Shown: one piece after another, positions 46,089-54,288 of the stretch
Numbering within the stretch: the stretch's first letter is position 1
Layout: each line of letters opens with the position of its first letter
Origin: Desulfocarbo indianensis
Lineage (GTDB): Bacteria; Desulfobacterota; Desulfarculia; Desulfarculales; Desulfarculaceae
Assembly (NCBI GenBank): GCA_001184205.1
Contig: LBMP01000001.1
Span: forward strand, 1-64,000
Length of the DNA: 64,000 bases
Direction: 5' to 3'
Program-made: the position numbers and the translations under genes
Notes under the pieces: generated by a model
Seen by the model: only the letters and a program-made list of their open reading frames with translations
Told to the model about the DNA's origin: nothing
Database searches by the model: none

Positions 46089-47231
46089 CTACATGCCCTC
46101 CCCGAACACGCGCTGGGCCGCGGCCACGCCGGCGCCCATCTCAAAGGAATAGCCCAAGCCGGCCAAGGCCATCTCGATGGCGCTGATTGCCTGCAAGGTG
46201 TCAAATTCGTTGATGTAACCCATATGGGCCACCCGGAAGATCTTGCCCTTGGCCTGATCCTGGCCGCCGGCGATGAAGATGCCCCATTTGTCCTTGAGCC
46301 ACTTCACCACGTCCTGGGCGTCCATGTTTTCCGGCACCTTGACCGCGGTGAGGGCGGGCGAGGCGTTCTCCTTGGAGAACAATTCCAGGCCCCAGGCCTT
46401 GACCGCCGCCTTGAAGGCCTTGGACTTGACCTCGGTCTCGGCCCAAAGCGTCTGCATGCCGTTTTCCTCTATGAAATTGAAAACGTCCAAGAGGCCGATG
46501 AACAGAGGCACCGGGCTGGTGAAGGCGCCCTTGTTCTGGCCCTGGCTCTTCAGCTCCTTGGCCCAGGAGAAATAGAACTTGGGCAGGGTGCTGGTTTTCA
46601 TCATCTCCAGGGCCTTGGGGCCGATGGAGACGAAAGCCAGGCCCGGAGGCATCATGAGCGCCTTTTGCGAGCCGGAAACCACCACGTCCAGGCCCCACTC
46701 GTCGCTGGGAATGTTGTAGGCGCCCAGGGCGCTCACCGCGTCCACCACCAGCACCGCGCCGGTGTCCTTGGTCACCTGGGCCAGCTCGCGCACGGGATGA
46801 TCCACGCCGGTGGAGGTTTCCAGGGCCTGTACGTAGACGGCCTTGATGGAGGGGTCCTTGGCCAGGAGTTCCTTGATCTCCGCGGGCTTTACCGCCCGGC
46901 CCCATTCCACGTTCACGTCGATGGGCTGGCAGCCGTAAGCCTTGAGAATGTCGGTCCAGCGCTCGCCGAACTTGCCACCGCGGATGGCAATGGCCTTGTC
47001 GCCGGGAGAAAGCAGGTTGGCCACCGAGGACTCCATGGCGCCGGTGCCGCTTGAACAGAAGGTGAGCACTTCGTTCTTGGTCTGGAATACCTTCTTTAAA
47101 CCCTCGCGCACTTGACCGATCAGGGCCATGAAGTCAGCCGAGCGGTGATGAATCAAGGGCTGGGCCATGGCCAAAAGAGTGCGGGGAGGGACCGGCGTGG
47201 GTCCGGGCGCCAGGAGAGAGACCTTTTTCAT
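46089..47231 (-). CDS. Class V aminotransferase (alanine-glyoxylate/serine-pyruvate type)
   Basis: A PLP enzyme of 380 residues, from the ATG at 47231 after AAGGAG. Features: LAPGPTPVPPRTLLAMAQPLIHHRSADF, FCSSGTGAMESSVANLL, VDAVSALGAYNIP and the PLP lysine in VVSGSQKALMMPPGLAF. It is not the standard SerC type, but in several anaerobes and archaea a protein of this class next to serA makes phosphoserine. Here it precedes the short SerA in a two-gene operon, which supports that role. Confidence 0.85.
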   Translation of the reverse strand: MKKVSLLAPGPTPVPPRTLLAMAQPLIHHRSADFMALIGQVREGLKKVFQTKNEVLTFCSSGTGAMESSVANLLSPGDKAIAIRGGKFGERWTDILKAYGCQPIDVNVEWGRAVKPAEIKELLAKDPSIKAVYVQALETSTGVDHPVRELAQVTKDTGAVLVVDAVSALGAYNIPSDEWGLDVVVSGSQKALMMPPGLAFVSIGPKALEMMKTSTLPKFYFSWAKELKSQGQNKGAFTSPVPLFIGLLDVFNFIEENGMQTLWAETEVKSKAFKAAVKAWGLELFSKENASPALTAVKVPENMDAQDVVKWLKDKWGIFIAGGQDQAKGKIFRVAHMGYINEFDTLQAISAIEMALAGLGYSFEMGAGVAAAQRVFGEGM

Positions 47232-47492
47232 GGGGTAGCTCCTTACAGTTGACAAGTGACTAGACGCTGGTTTTCACCTAACCGAAGACAAAAGGACTTA
47301 ACAGCCCCACCAACGCCACGGCCGCCGCGGCAAGGTTAAAACAGCCAAGTCCTTGCTCCAGCTAAGCAAAAGGCCCGTCTTTCCAGACGGGACCGGGGCT
47401 CCTATGTCTCCGGATTCACAATCCCTATCCGAAACCACTGATATTGTCAAGGGTTTTATCCGGTCCCAGCAAATATACCCCAAGCTGGGCGG

Positions 47493-47527
47493 AAAAAAAA
47501 GAGAGGCCGGGCCAGGCCCGGCCTCTC
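47493..47527 (-). terminator. Terminator of porin gene 1
   Basis: Arms GAGAGGCCGGGC and GCCCGGCCTCTC are perfect. On the minus strand they are followed by TTTTTTTT. On the plus strand a short T-run also follows, so it may be bidirectional. The gap to 47232 is the leader of the aminotransferase and includes a hairpin CCCGTCT/AGACGGG near 47375-47391. Confidence 0.88.
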
Positions 47528-47556
47528 TTTTGACAAAAGAGTTATTTCAAGTCGTC

Positions 47557-48690
47557 CTAGAAAATAAAGCGGAACTGCATGCCCAGCATCCACTCGTTGC
47601 CCGCGTCCTTGCCGGTCTCCGGATTGTCGCCGTAGTCGAAGTAGGAGAACTCGGGATGGATGCCGAAGTACTTGTTGATCTGGTAGGGCACGGCCACGAA
47701 GTAGGCCTTGCGGTCGGCGTTGTCATCTTTCCAGCCGTTGCGCTTCCAGGAATCGTTTTCGAACTTCTCGTAGCCCACGCCGCCGACCAGGGTGACGGCG
47801 CCGATCTGGTATTCCAAGCTCAAGAAGCCGCCGGTGGTGAAGGTATCCTGAATCTTCAGGCTGTTGAGGGAATGGGTGGGCTGGCTCAGCTCGGGATAGA
47901 AGGGATACTCGCCGTAGAAGTTCTTGCCGTAATGCGCCTGGAATTTCACGGTGAAGGCGCCGGCGGTGAACTTGACGGGCAGCACGAAGGCGATGGTGTC
48001 GAACTGGTCGTCGGCGTCGCCGGAAATGCCTTCATAGGAGTGCCGCACGTAGCTCACGCCGGGGTGGGTCTGGAAACCGCCGGCCTTGAACATGCCGGTC
48101 AAGCTCATGCGAGGCACCACGAAGTAAACGTCATGCCCGCTGTGGGCGAACTTGTTGCGCGGCTCCTCCACGGCGAACTGAACGCCCCAGGTATCGGTGT
48201 TGATGGTCAACTGCACCTGGGGAACGCGGTGGGGCCACAAAAAGCCCCAGCCGAACAGCAACAAGTGGCTGTTGTTGTTCAGGCCCACGTACTGCTTGGG
48301 GTGGTACTGCAGGGAACCGAACCAGTTGTCGGTCTGGCCGGCCAGGATGCGGCAGCGCCCGTAGCGATACCAGCCGTAGGCGTAGCGCAGGCTCACGCTG
48401 GCGTCCGGCTGCAGGCTCTTGAGGCCCAACTCCACCATGCCGCCGGTCATGGCGTCGGAGGTGCGCCAGCGGGCCCGCAGGAAGGAATGGCCCGGCACGT
48501 TCACGAAGGAAGTGGTTACGTCGTCCTTCTGGTTGGCGGTCATTTCCTTGGATTTGTTCCACCAACCGAAGTCGGTCAGCATACGGCCATTGATGACTAC
48601 CCGGGAGCTGGGGGACTCGGCCGCCAACGCCGCGCCCGCGAAAACCACCAGCGCCATGACAGCCAACACGGCCACCATTAGTTTTTTCAT
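47557..48690 (-). CDS. Outer membrane porin, copy 1
   Basis: 377 residues. The signal peptide MKKLMVAVLAVMALVVFAGA ends near ALA. Rich in Tyr, Trp, Gly and alternating residues, ending in RFIF with a C-terminal phenylalanine typical of outer membrane beta-barrels. Motifs shared with the next two genes are INGRMLTDFGWWNKSKEMT, YHPKQYVGLNNNSHLLLFGW and YFGIHPEFSYFDYGDN. It is the most diverged of the three copies in the middle loops. No substrate can be read. AAGGAG precedes the ATG at 48690. Confidence 0.82.
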   Translation of the reverse strand: MKKLMVAVLAVMALVVFAGAALAAESPSSRVVINGRMLTDFGWWNKSKEMTANQKDDVTTSFVNVPGHSFLRARWRTSDAMTGGMVELGLKSLQPDASVSLRYAYGWYRYGRCRILAGQTDNWFGSLQYHPKQYVGLNNNSHLLLFGWGFLWPHRVPQVQLTINTDTWGVQFAVEEPRNKFAHSGHDVYFVVPRMSLTGMFKAGGFQTHPGVSYVRHSYEGISGDADDQFDTIAFVLPVKFTAGAFTVKFQAHYGKNFYGEYPFYPELSQPTHSLNSLKIQDTFTTGGFLSLEYQIGAVTLVGGVGYEKFENDSWKRNGWKDDNADRKAYFVAVPYQINKYFGIHPEFSYFDYGDNPETGKDAGNEWMLGMQFRFIF

Positions 48691-48862
48691 TACCTTTTCT
48701 CCTTTGTATTGTCTTTCTTGCGGCCCCTGGGGGTTGGTAAGGTTTCCGCCGGCGACCAGCCAGCGCACGAAAACCCTTTCCCTCCGTCCACTCGCAAAGC
48801 CTTGGGGAACCCACCCCCTCGGCCGTTGCCGCCCCCATGAAGGCGCGCGGTTTTATGGTTCC

Positions 48863-48890
48863 AAATTAGCACATTGACCCTCATCTGCAA
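48863..48890 (-). promoter_or_regulatory. Promoter of porin gene 1
   Basis: TTGCAG (48885-48890), 16 bp, TAATTT (48863-48868) on the minus strand, giving a leader of about 165 nt. Confidence 0.5.
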
Positions 48891-49011
48891 ACTGCCATGT
48901 AGGCAATAAATAAAGCCCTGGCGAAATCTGGCGGGGCGGCGGCCAAGCTTCCGTTCCGGAGCCACTTTTAGGGTCGGGCATGTTGGGCAGATGAAACCGG
49001 CGGCCGGGGGG

Positions 49012-49046
49012 ACAAACAAAAAGGGGCCGGGAATTCCCGGCCCCTT
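49012..49046 (-). terminator. Terminator of porin gene 2
   Basis: A perfect 26-bp palindrome (AAGGGGCCGGGAA and complement, 49021-49046) followed on the minus strand by TTTTTGTTTG. It lies 25 bp after the stop. Confidence 0.85.
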
Positions 49047-49070
49047 GGGGTGCTTTAGCTTGGGGTTGAC

Positions 49071-50204
49071 TTAGAAGATGAAGCGGAACTGGATGCCCAG
49101 CATCCACTCGTTGCCCTGCTCCTTGCTCGTCTCCGGATTGTCGCCGTAGTCGAAGTAGGAGAACTCGGGGTGGATACCGAAGTACTTGTTGATCTGGTAG
49201 GGCACGGCCACGAAGTAAGCCGTACGGGTGTAGCTGTCATCCTTGTAGCCCAGCTTGTTCTTCCAGTCGTCGTTCTGGATGTTCTCGTAGCCGAAGCCGC
49301 CGACCAGGGTCACGGCGCCGATCTGGTATTCCAAGCTCACGAAACCGCCCATGGTCTGGGTGTCGTAAACCTTGCCGTTCACCCAGATGGGACCGGTGTT
49401 GGCGGGGTAGAAGGGAATTTCAGTCGCGATGTTGACGCCGTAGTGAGCCTGCAACTTGGCGGTGAAGGCGCCGGCAGTGAATTTCATGGGCAGCACGAAG
49501 GCCCAGGTAGCGTAGGAGTCGTCTTCGCTGCTCTGGTTGCCCAGCTCGTACTCGTGATTCACCCACAGCACGCCGGGGTGAGTCTGGAAGCCGCCGGCCT
49601 TGAACATGGCGGTCAAGGTCAGGCGGGGGATGGTGGTGTAGAAGTCAATGCCGGCCTCGGAGGTCTTGGCGCGGGGCTCTTCAATGGCGAACTGGAGGCC
49701 CCAGGCGTCGGTGCTGTAGGTGAACTGCACCTGCGGCACACGATGAGGCCACATAAGGCCCCAGCCGAACAGCAACAAGTGGCTGTTGTTGTTCAGGCCC
49801 ACGTACTGCTTGGGGTGGTACTGCAAAGAACCGAACCAGTTGTCGGTCTGGCCGGCCAGGATGCGGCAGTTGCCAACCTTGTACCAGCCGTAGGCGTAAC
49901 GCAGGCTGACGCTGGCGTCAGGCTGCAGGCTCTTGAGGCCCAACTCCACCATACCGCCGCTCATGGCGTCGGAGGTGCGCCACCGGGCGCGCAGGTAGGA
50001 GTGGCCCGGCACGTTCACGAAGGAAGTGGTTACGTCGTCCTTCTGGTTGGCGGTCATTTCCTTGGATTTGTTCCACCAACCGAAGTCGGTCAGCATACGG
50101 CCATTGATGATGACCCGGGAGCTGGGGGACTCGGCCGCGAACGCCGCGCCCGCGAAAGCCACCAGCATCATAAGGGCCAGCATGGCCACCATGAATTTCT
50201 TCAT
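49071..50204 (-). CDS. Outer membrane porin, copy 2
   Basis: 377 residues, the same length as the other two copies. The signal peptide is MKKFMVAMLALMMLVAFAGA. It differs from copy 3 at few positions and from copy 1 mainly in surface-loop regions (for example ISGDADDQFDT against LGNQSSEDDSYATWAF). The barrel strands and the C-terminal IQFRFIF are conserved. Own promoter and terminator suggest independent control. Confidence 0.82.
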   Translation of the reverse strand: MKKFMVAMLALMMLVAFAGAAFAAESPSSRVIINGRMLTDFGWWNKSKEMTANQKDDVTTSFVNVPGHSYLRARWRTSDAMSGGMVELGLKSLQPDASVSLRYAYGWYKVGNCRILAGQTDNWFGSLQYHPKQYVGLNNNSHLLLFGWGLMWPHRVPQVQFTYSTDAWGLQFAIEEPRAKTSEAGIDFYTTIPRLTLTAMFKAGGFQTHPGVLWVNHEYELGNQSSEDDSYATWAFVLPMKFTAGAFTAKLQAHYGVNIATEIPFYPANTGPIWVNGKVYDTQTMGGFVSLEYQIGAVTLVGGFGYENIQNDDWKNKLGYKDDSYTRTAYFVAVPYQINKYFGIHPEFSYFDYGDNPETSKEQGNEWMLGIQFRFIF

Positions 50205-50412
50205 TACCTTTTCTCCTTGGTTCGCCCCTTGAGGGCGGCTGATAAAAATCGTGACCAGGAACCCTGAAACCAACCCGGTCACGTTTGTGACGACCCCTTG
50301 TGAACCCGGCGCACCCCAGGCCCGGTATTTGGAAAGGGAGCTTATTCACGCGGCCCGACCCATGGGCCGACTTAACACTCGTCCTTCCTCCGGGGTCGCT
50401 ACCCTGCATACC

Positions 50413-50441
50413 TAATTAGCAAAACTTGACTGGCCTGTCAA
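50413..50441 (-). promoter_or_regulatory. Strong promoter of porin gene 2
   Basis: TTGACA (50436-50441), 17 bp, TAATTA (50413-50418) on the minus strand. The start would lie about 200 nt before the ATG, so the mRNA has a long leader. Confidence 0.65.
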
Positions 50442-50450
50442 CCATCTTTA

Positions 50451-50491
50451 CTTAAAAAAGTAAGGCGGCCCGAGGGTTTCCTCGAGCCGCC
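50451..50491 (-). terminator. Terminator of porin gene 3
   Basis: GGCGGC-CGAGG pairs with CCTCG-GCCGCC with one mismatch and a TTT loop. On the minus strand it is followed by TTACTTTTTT. Confidence 0.82.
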
Positions 50492-50518
50492 CCAGGGGGT
50501 GCTTTGGATCAGATCAAA

Positions 50519-51652
50519 CTAGAAGATGAAGCGGAACTGGATGCCCAGCATCCACTCGTTGCCCTGATCCTTGCCGGTCTCCGGATTGTCGCCGTAGTCG
50601 TAATAGGAGAACTCGGGGTGGATGCCGAAGTACTTGTTAACCTGGTAGGGCACGGCCACGAAATAGGCCAAACGGGTGTAGCTGTCATCCTTGTAGCCCA
50701 GCTTGTTCTTCCAGTCGTCGTTCGAGGTATCCTCGTAGCCGAAGCCGCCAATCAGGGTCATGGCGCCGATCTGGTATTCCAAGCTCACGAAACCGCCCAT
50801 GGTCTGGGTGTCGTAGACCTTGCCGTTCACCCAGATGGGGCCGGTGTCGGCGGGGTAGAAGGGAATTTCAGTCGCGATGTTGACGCCATAGTGAGCCTGC
50901 AACTTGGCAGTGAAGGCGCCGGCGGTGTACTTGAAGGGCAGCACGAAGGCCCAGGTGGCGTAGGAGTCGTCTTCGCTGCTCTGGTTGCCCAGCTCGTACT
51001 CGTGATTCACCCACAGCACGCCGGGGTGAGTCTGGAAGCCGCCGGCCTTGAACATGGCGGTCAAGGTCAGGCGGGGCACGGTGGCGTAGAAGTCGGTGCC
51101 GGCCTCGGAGGTCTTGGCGCGGGGCTCTTCAATGGCGAACTGGAGGCCCCAGGTGTCGGTGCTGTAAGTGAACTGCACCTGCGGCACACGGTGGGACCAC
51201 ATGAAGCCCCAGCCGAACAGCAACAAGTGGCTGTTGTTGTTCAGGCCCACATACTGTTTCGGGTGATAGGCCAAGTCGCCGAACCAGTTGTCGGTCTGAC
51301 CGGCCAAGATGCGGCAGTTGCCAACCTTATACCAGCCGTAGGCGTAACGCAGGCTGACGCTGGCTTCCGGCTGCAGGCTCTTGAGGCCCAACTCCACCAT
51401 ACCACCGCTCATGGCATCGGAGGTGCGCCAGCGGGCGCGCAGGTAGGAGTGGCCCGGCACGTTCACGAAGGAAGTGGTTACGTCGTCTTTCTGGTTGGCG
51501 GTCAATTCCTTGGATTTGTTCCACCAACCGAAGTCGGTCAGCATACGGCCATTGATGATGACCCGGGAGCTGGGGGACTCGGCCGCGAACGCCGCGCCCG
51601 CGAAAGCCACCAGCATCATAAGGGCCAGCATGGCCACCATGAACTTCTTCAT
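50519..51652 (-). CDS. Outer membrane porin, copy 3
   Basis: 377 residues, nearly identical to copy 2, including an almost unchanged signal peptide. The few visible changes include MSGGMVELGLKSLQPEAS against ...PDAS, ATVPRLTLTAMF against TTIPRLTLTAMF, VNKYFGIHPEFSYYDYGDN against INKYFGIHPEFSYFDYGDN, and WFGDLAYHPKQ against WFGSLQYHPKQ. It is the first of the tandem array in transcription direction, with AAGGTA-type spacing before the ATG at 51652. Confidence 0.82.
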   Translation of the reverse strand: MKKFMVAMLALMMLVAFAGAAFAAESPSSRVIINGRMLTDFGWWNKSKELTANQKDDVTTSFVNVPGHSYLRARWRTSDAMSGGMVELGLKSLQPEASVSLRYAYGWYKVGNCRILAGQTDNWFGDLAYHPKQYVGLNNNSHLLLFGWGFMWSHRVPQVQFTYSTDTWGLQFAIEEPRAKTSEAGTDFYATVPRLTLTAMFKAGGFQTHPGVLWVNHEYELGNQSSEDDSYATWAFVLPFKYTAGAFTAKLQAHYGVNIATEIPFYPADTGPIWVNGKVYDTQTMGGFVSLEYQIGAMTLIGGFGYEDTSNDDWKNKLGYKDDSYTRLAYFVAVPYQVNKYFGIHPEFSYYDYGDNPETGKDQGNEWMLGIQFRFIF

Positions 51653-51951
51653 TACCTTTTCTCCATCTACTAGGTTTTAACGCGCACCGGCCGCACAAGC
51701 TTGAACCAACTTCTTCTTTTTTTGTGGGCCGCCACAACGCAATAACGCCGACCCTTTTTTCAAGCCACGATGATCATCGCAACCCAAATAAGGCCGGCGC
51801 CGCCGACTCGCCTCCAACCGGCAACGGCAGCACCCCCTTAAAGCGATAACCGCGCCGGCTAAAGACCGGACCGGGTAACCCGATCCATGTCATGTTGTTT
51901 TCTCGATCGTGTTCGGCAACGCTGCCCAAACATCGATCCTAGTCTGCCCCG

Positions 51952-51980
51952 ATTCTCTCCTGTTCCTCAAATCGTGTCAA
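51952..51980 (-). promoter_or_regulatory. Possible promoter of porin gene 3
   Basis: TTGACA (51975-51980), 17 bp, GAGAAT (51952-51957) on the minus strand, giving a leader of about 290 nt. The gap 51653-51999 otherwise shows no gene. Confidence 0.4.
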
Positions 51981-51999
51981 GCCAAATATTACTTTTAAG

Positions 52000-52560
52000 T
52001 TACATGGTTTTTCCCCTGGATCGCCCCTCCCTCACCGCCTTCCAGAGCTGGCGCGACCTTTCCCCCAGGCCCAAGCGCTTTTTGGCCAGGCCCCAAGCCA
52101 GGCGGACCGCCAGATAGAGCGGCACGAAACCGGCCAGGTAGGTTATCCGGCTTTCCAGGCCGGGCAGCACGATGGGCACCCCGCCAAAGCGCAACTCCAG
52201 CCAGCCGGCGGCCAAAAAGGCCGGCCACAGGGAGGAGGCCCCCATGGCGATCTGCAAGAAAAACGCCTTGCCATGGGCTTCGTTGGCGAGCTTGTTTATG
52301 CCGCGATAGGCCGCCTTGTCGCCCGCCTGGAGCGCGTTCATGGCCTGCTGGTTGCGCTTAACCATATCCCGGGAGAGCTCCTCCACGTAGCGGCGGTTCA
52401 GGCGAAAGACCAGGGCCAGGGTCAGCTCGCCCCAAAACACGGCCCAGCCGGCCAAAACCAGGCTGCCCAGCCACCAGCCCCAAACCGGATCGGAAATCAG
52501 GCGGTAGGGCGCGATGAGAATCGGGTCCAGGTTGAGCCAAAGCCAGGTTACGGGGTCCAT
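52000..52560 (-). CDS. Three-helix membrane protein, possibly EMC3/DUF106 (Oxa1 superfamily)-like
   Basis: 186 residues. One helix (WWLGSLVLAGWAVFWGELTLALVF) is followed by a charged amphipathic stretch (RLNRRYVEELSRDMVKRNQQAMNALQAGDKAAYRGINKLANEAHGKAF), then two helices (LQIAMGASSLWPAFLAAGWLELRF and YLAGFVPLYLAVRLAWGLA) and a basic tail. The helix, cytoplasmic coiled-coil, helix, helix layout and the basic-then-methionine-rich pattern recall the DUF106/EMC3 insertases. The similarity is by topology only. It lies downstream of TauE/SafE. Confidence 0.55.
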   Translation of the reverse strand: MDPVTWLWLNLDPILIAPYRLISDPVWGWWLGSLVLAGWAVFWGELTLALVFRLNRRYVEELSRDMVKRNQQAMNALQAGDKAAYRGINKLANEAHGKAFFLQIAMGASSLWPAFLAAGWLELRFGGVPIVLPGLESRITYLAGFVPLYLAVRLAWGLAKKRLGLGERSRQLWKAVREGRSRGKTM

Positions 52561-52682
52561 GTCTTAAGCCAATCGGTTTTATCGGCCATGCCGGGCCGGC
52601 CAAATGAAGGGAGGCCCTCCCCGCGGAAGGCCTCCCCTTTTCATTCTCCGCCGCTATCGTCCTGCCATCGCCCCGCTATCGC

Positions 52683-54104
52683 CTAGAAGGGCGGCAGCCA
52701 ACTGGTGCCGGTGAAGCCCTTGCTGGCGTAGCGGATGCCCACGTAGAAGGCCAGGATGATGAAAATGATCTTGAGCCACTTGTCCGGGATGTACTTGGAG
52801 GTGCGCGGCCCGATCATGGAGCCGATGAAGATGCCCACCAGCTCGGCCCCGATGAGGCCCCACTGCACCACCACGCCCTTGGCCGTCATGTAGGTCACGA
52901 TGCTGGCGATCATGCCCACCAGCACCGCCAGGGCCGAGGTGCCGGCCACCAGGAACATGGGCAGCCCCGCCACCGAGGTGAGGAAGGGCACATAGAGGAA
53001 GCCGCCGCCCACTCCCAGGAAAGAGGCCAGGGCCGCGATGACGATGCCGCCCAGCATGGGCACCCAGGCCTTGAATTTGAACTCCTGCCCGAAGAAGGTG
53101 AAGCGTATGGTGCCCAGGAAGAAGGTGAGCGCCCAGCCGGCCAGCACCAAGACATAGGCCACCCACAGGCTGCCCAACTGCAAGTTCACCCAGACGGCGC
53201 TCAACACCACCAAGGCCACGGCCAGCCACATGAGGCTCTTGGCGCCTTCCACGATTTTCACGCCCTGGTCGGCGGTGTCGCCGCCTTCCTTGGCCGCCTT
53301 TTCAAAGGCCTGGGCCGCGGCCTTGGCCTCCTTCTTTTTGGCCTGTCCCCTGGGCGTGGTTTCGTAGAGCAGGATGCAGCCCAGGGCCAGCACGCAAAGC
53401 CCGAAATAGCCGATATAGGCCTTCAGGCTCACCTTGCCCGCCGTAAGCTCGGGCACCAGCCAGGAGCCGCCCACGCCGCCGATGGCCAGGCACACGCCCA
53501 AGGGCAGCACCAGGCGGCCCATCTTATAATAGTTGATGCTGGAGATAAGGCCCGACAGGCCCACCAGCCATTGGTTGGACACCCGGATGCTGTCCGTTAT
53601 CAAGTTATTGACCGGATGCCCCTTGCCGAACTTGGAGGCGTAGTCGCCCAGGCCGAACACGGTTATGTGCCCCACGCCGGCCATGATGCCGCCGAAGGCC
53701 CCCACCGTGGAGAAAATCCAGCCCACCCAGATGGCCCACAGCAAGCCCACCCACCAGGGAGTGGCGGGCGCGCCCTTGACCCCCAGATAGCCAGGTTGCG
53801 CGTCGGTTTTGATGACAGCCGCCGTCTTGGCCGCCTGCTTGGGGTCGGCCAGGCTCTGGGCGATGGCCTCCTTGATGCGCTCAGGCGCGTCCGCGGCCAC
53901 GAACACCCCAGGGTCCGCCGCGGGGGGAACGGTGGCGGCGGGGGGCGCGGCCGCGCTGTCCGGGGCCGGAGCGGAGGCGGGCTTATCCGCCGCGGCGGCG
54001 CCGGCCTGGGCGGGTTGCTCGCTCGCCAGCACGCCCGAGAGCCAGGCCAGGCTCAATAGCGCCGCCATCAGGAAAACCAATACAGCCTTTCGTTTGCCGA
54101 GCAT
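52683..54104 (-). CDS. TauE/SafE-family anion exporter with periplasmic N-terminal extension
   Basis: 473 residues from the ATG at 54104, after GGGAGCG. The family exports sulfite, sulfoacetate or similar anions. Conserved blocks are GGIMAGVGHITVFGLG, VGGGFLYVPFLTSVAGLPMFLVAGTSALAVL and GAELVGIFIGSMIGPR. It has a signal peptide and then an Ala/Pro-rich stretch of about 55 residues before the first core helix, and a cytoplasmic loop (about 245-275) rich in Lys/Ala. In a sulfate reducer, sulfite export is a plausible but unproven role. Confidence 0.88.
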   Translation of the reverse strand: MLGKRKAVLVFLMAALLSLAWLSGVLASEQPAQAGAAAADKPASAPAPDSAAAPPAATVPPAADPGVFVAADAPERIKEAIAQSLADPKQAAKTAAVIKTDAQPGYLGVKGAPATPWWVGLLWAIWVGWIFSTVGAFGGIMAGVGHITVFGLGDYASKFGKGHPVNNLITDSIRVSNQWLVGLSGLISSINYYKMGRLVLPLGVCLAIGGVGGSWLVPELTAGKVSLKAYIGYFGLCVLALGCILLYETTPRGQAKKKEAKAAAQAFEKAAKEGGDTADQGVKIVEGAKSLMWLAVALVVLSAVWVNLQLGSLWVAYVLVLAGWALTFFLGTIRFTFFGQEFKFKAWVPMLGGIVIAALASFLGVGGGFLYVPFLTSVAGLPMFLVAGTSALAVLVGMIASIVTYMTAKGVVVQWGLIGAELVGIFIGSMIGPRTSKYIPDKWLKIIFIILAFYVGIRYASKGFTGTSWLPPF

Positions 54105-54288
54105 ATTCTTCGCTCCCATGGGCTTTGGTTTAGGCAGGCCCCCCCAACAAAGCGGCCCGCTCTGCGCGCGGGCCCGTCACTGTTTTCCTAAAAATAGCAC
54201 AAAACCCGAAAGCCATCAAAATGACGACTTAAAGCCGGCTTAAAACTCCCCGCCCCCGCGGGGGGGGCGGCGCCGCCGGCGCGGGCCG

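Noticed and set aside
47232-47460. Known riboswitch upstream of the aminotransferase
   Set aside because: The hairpins do not match a riboswitch class I can recognise; I report only a structured leader.
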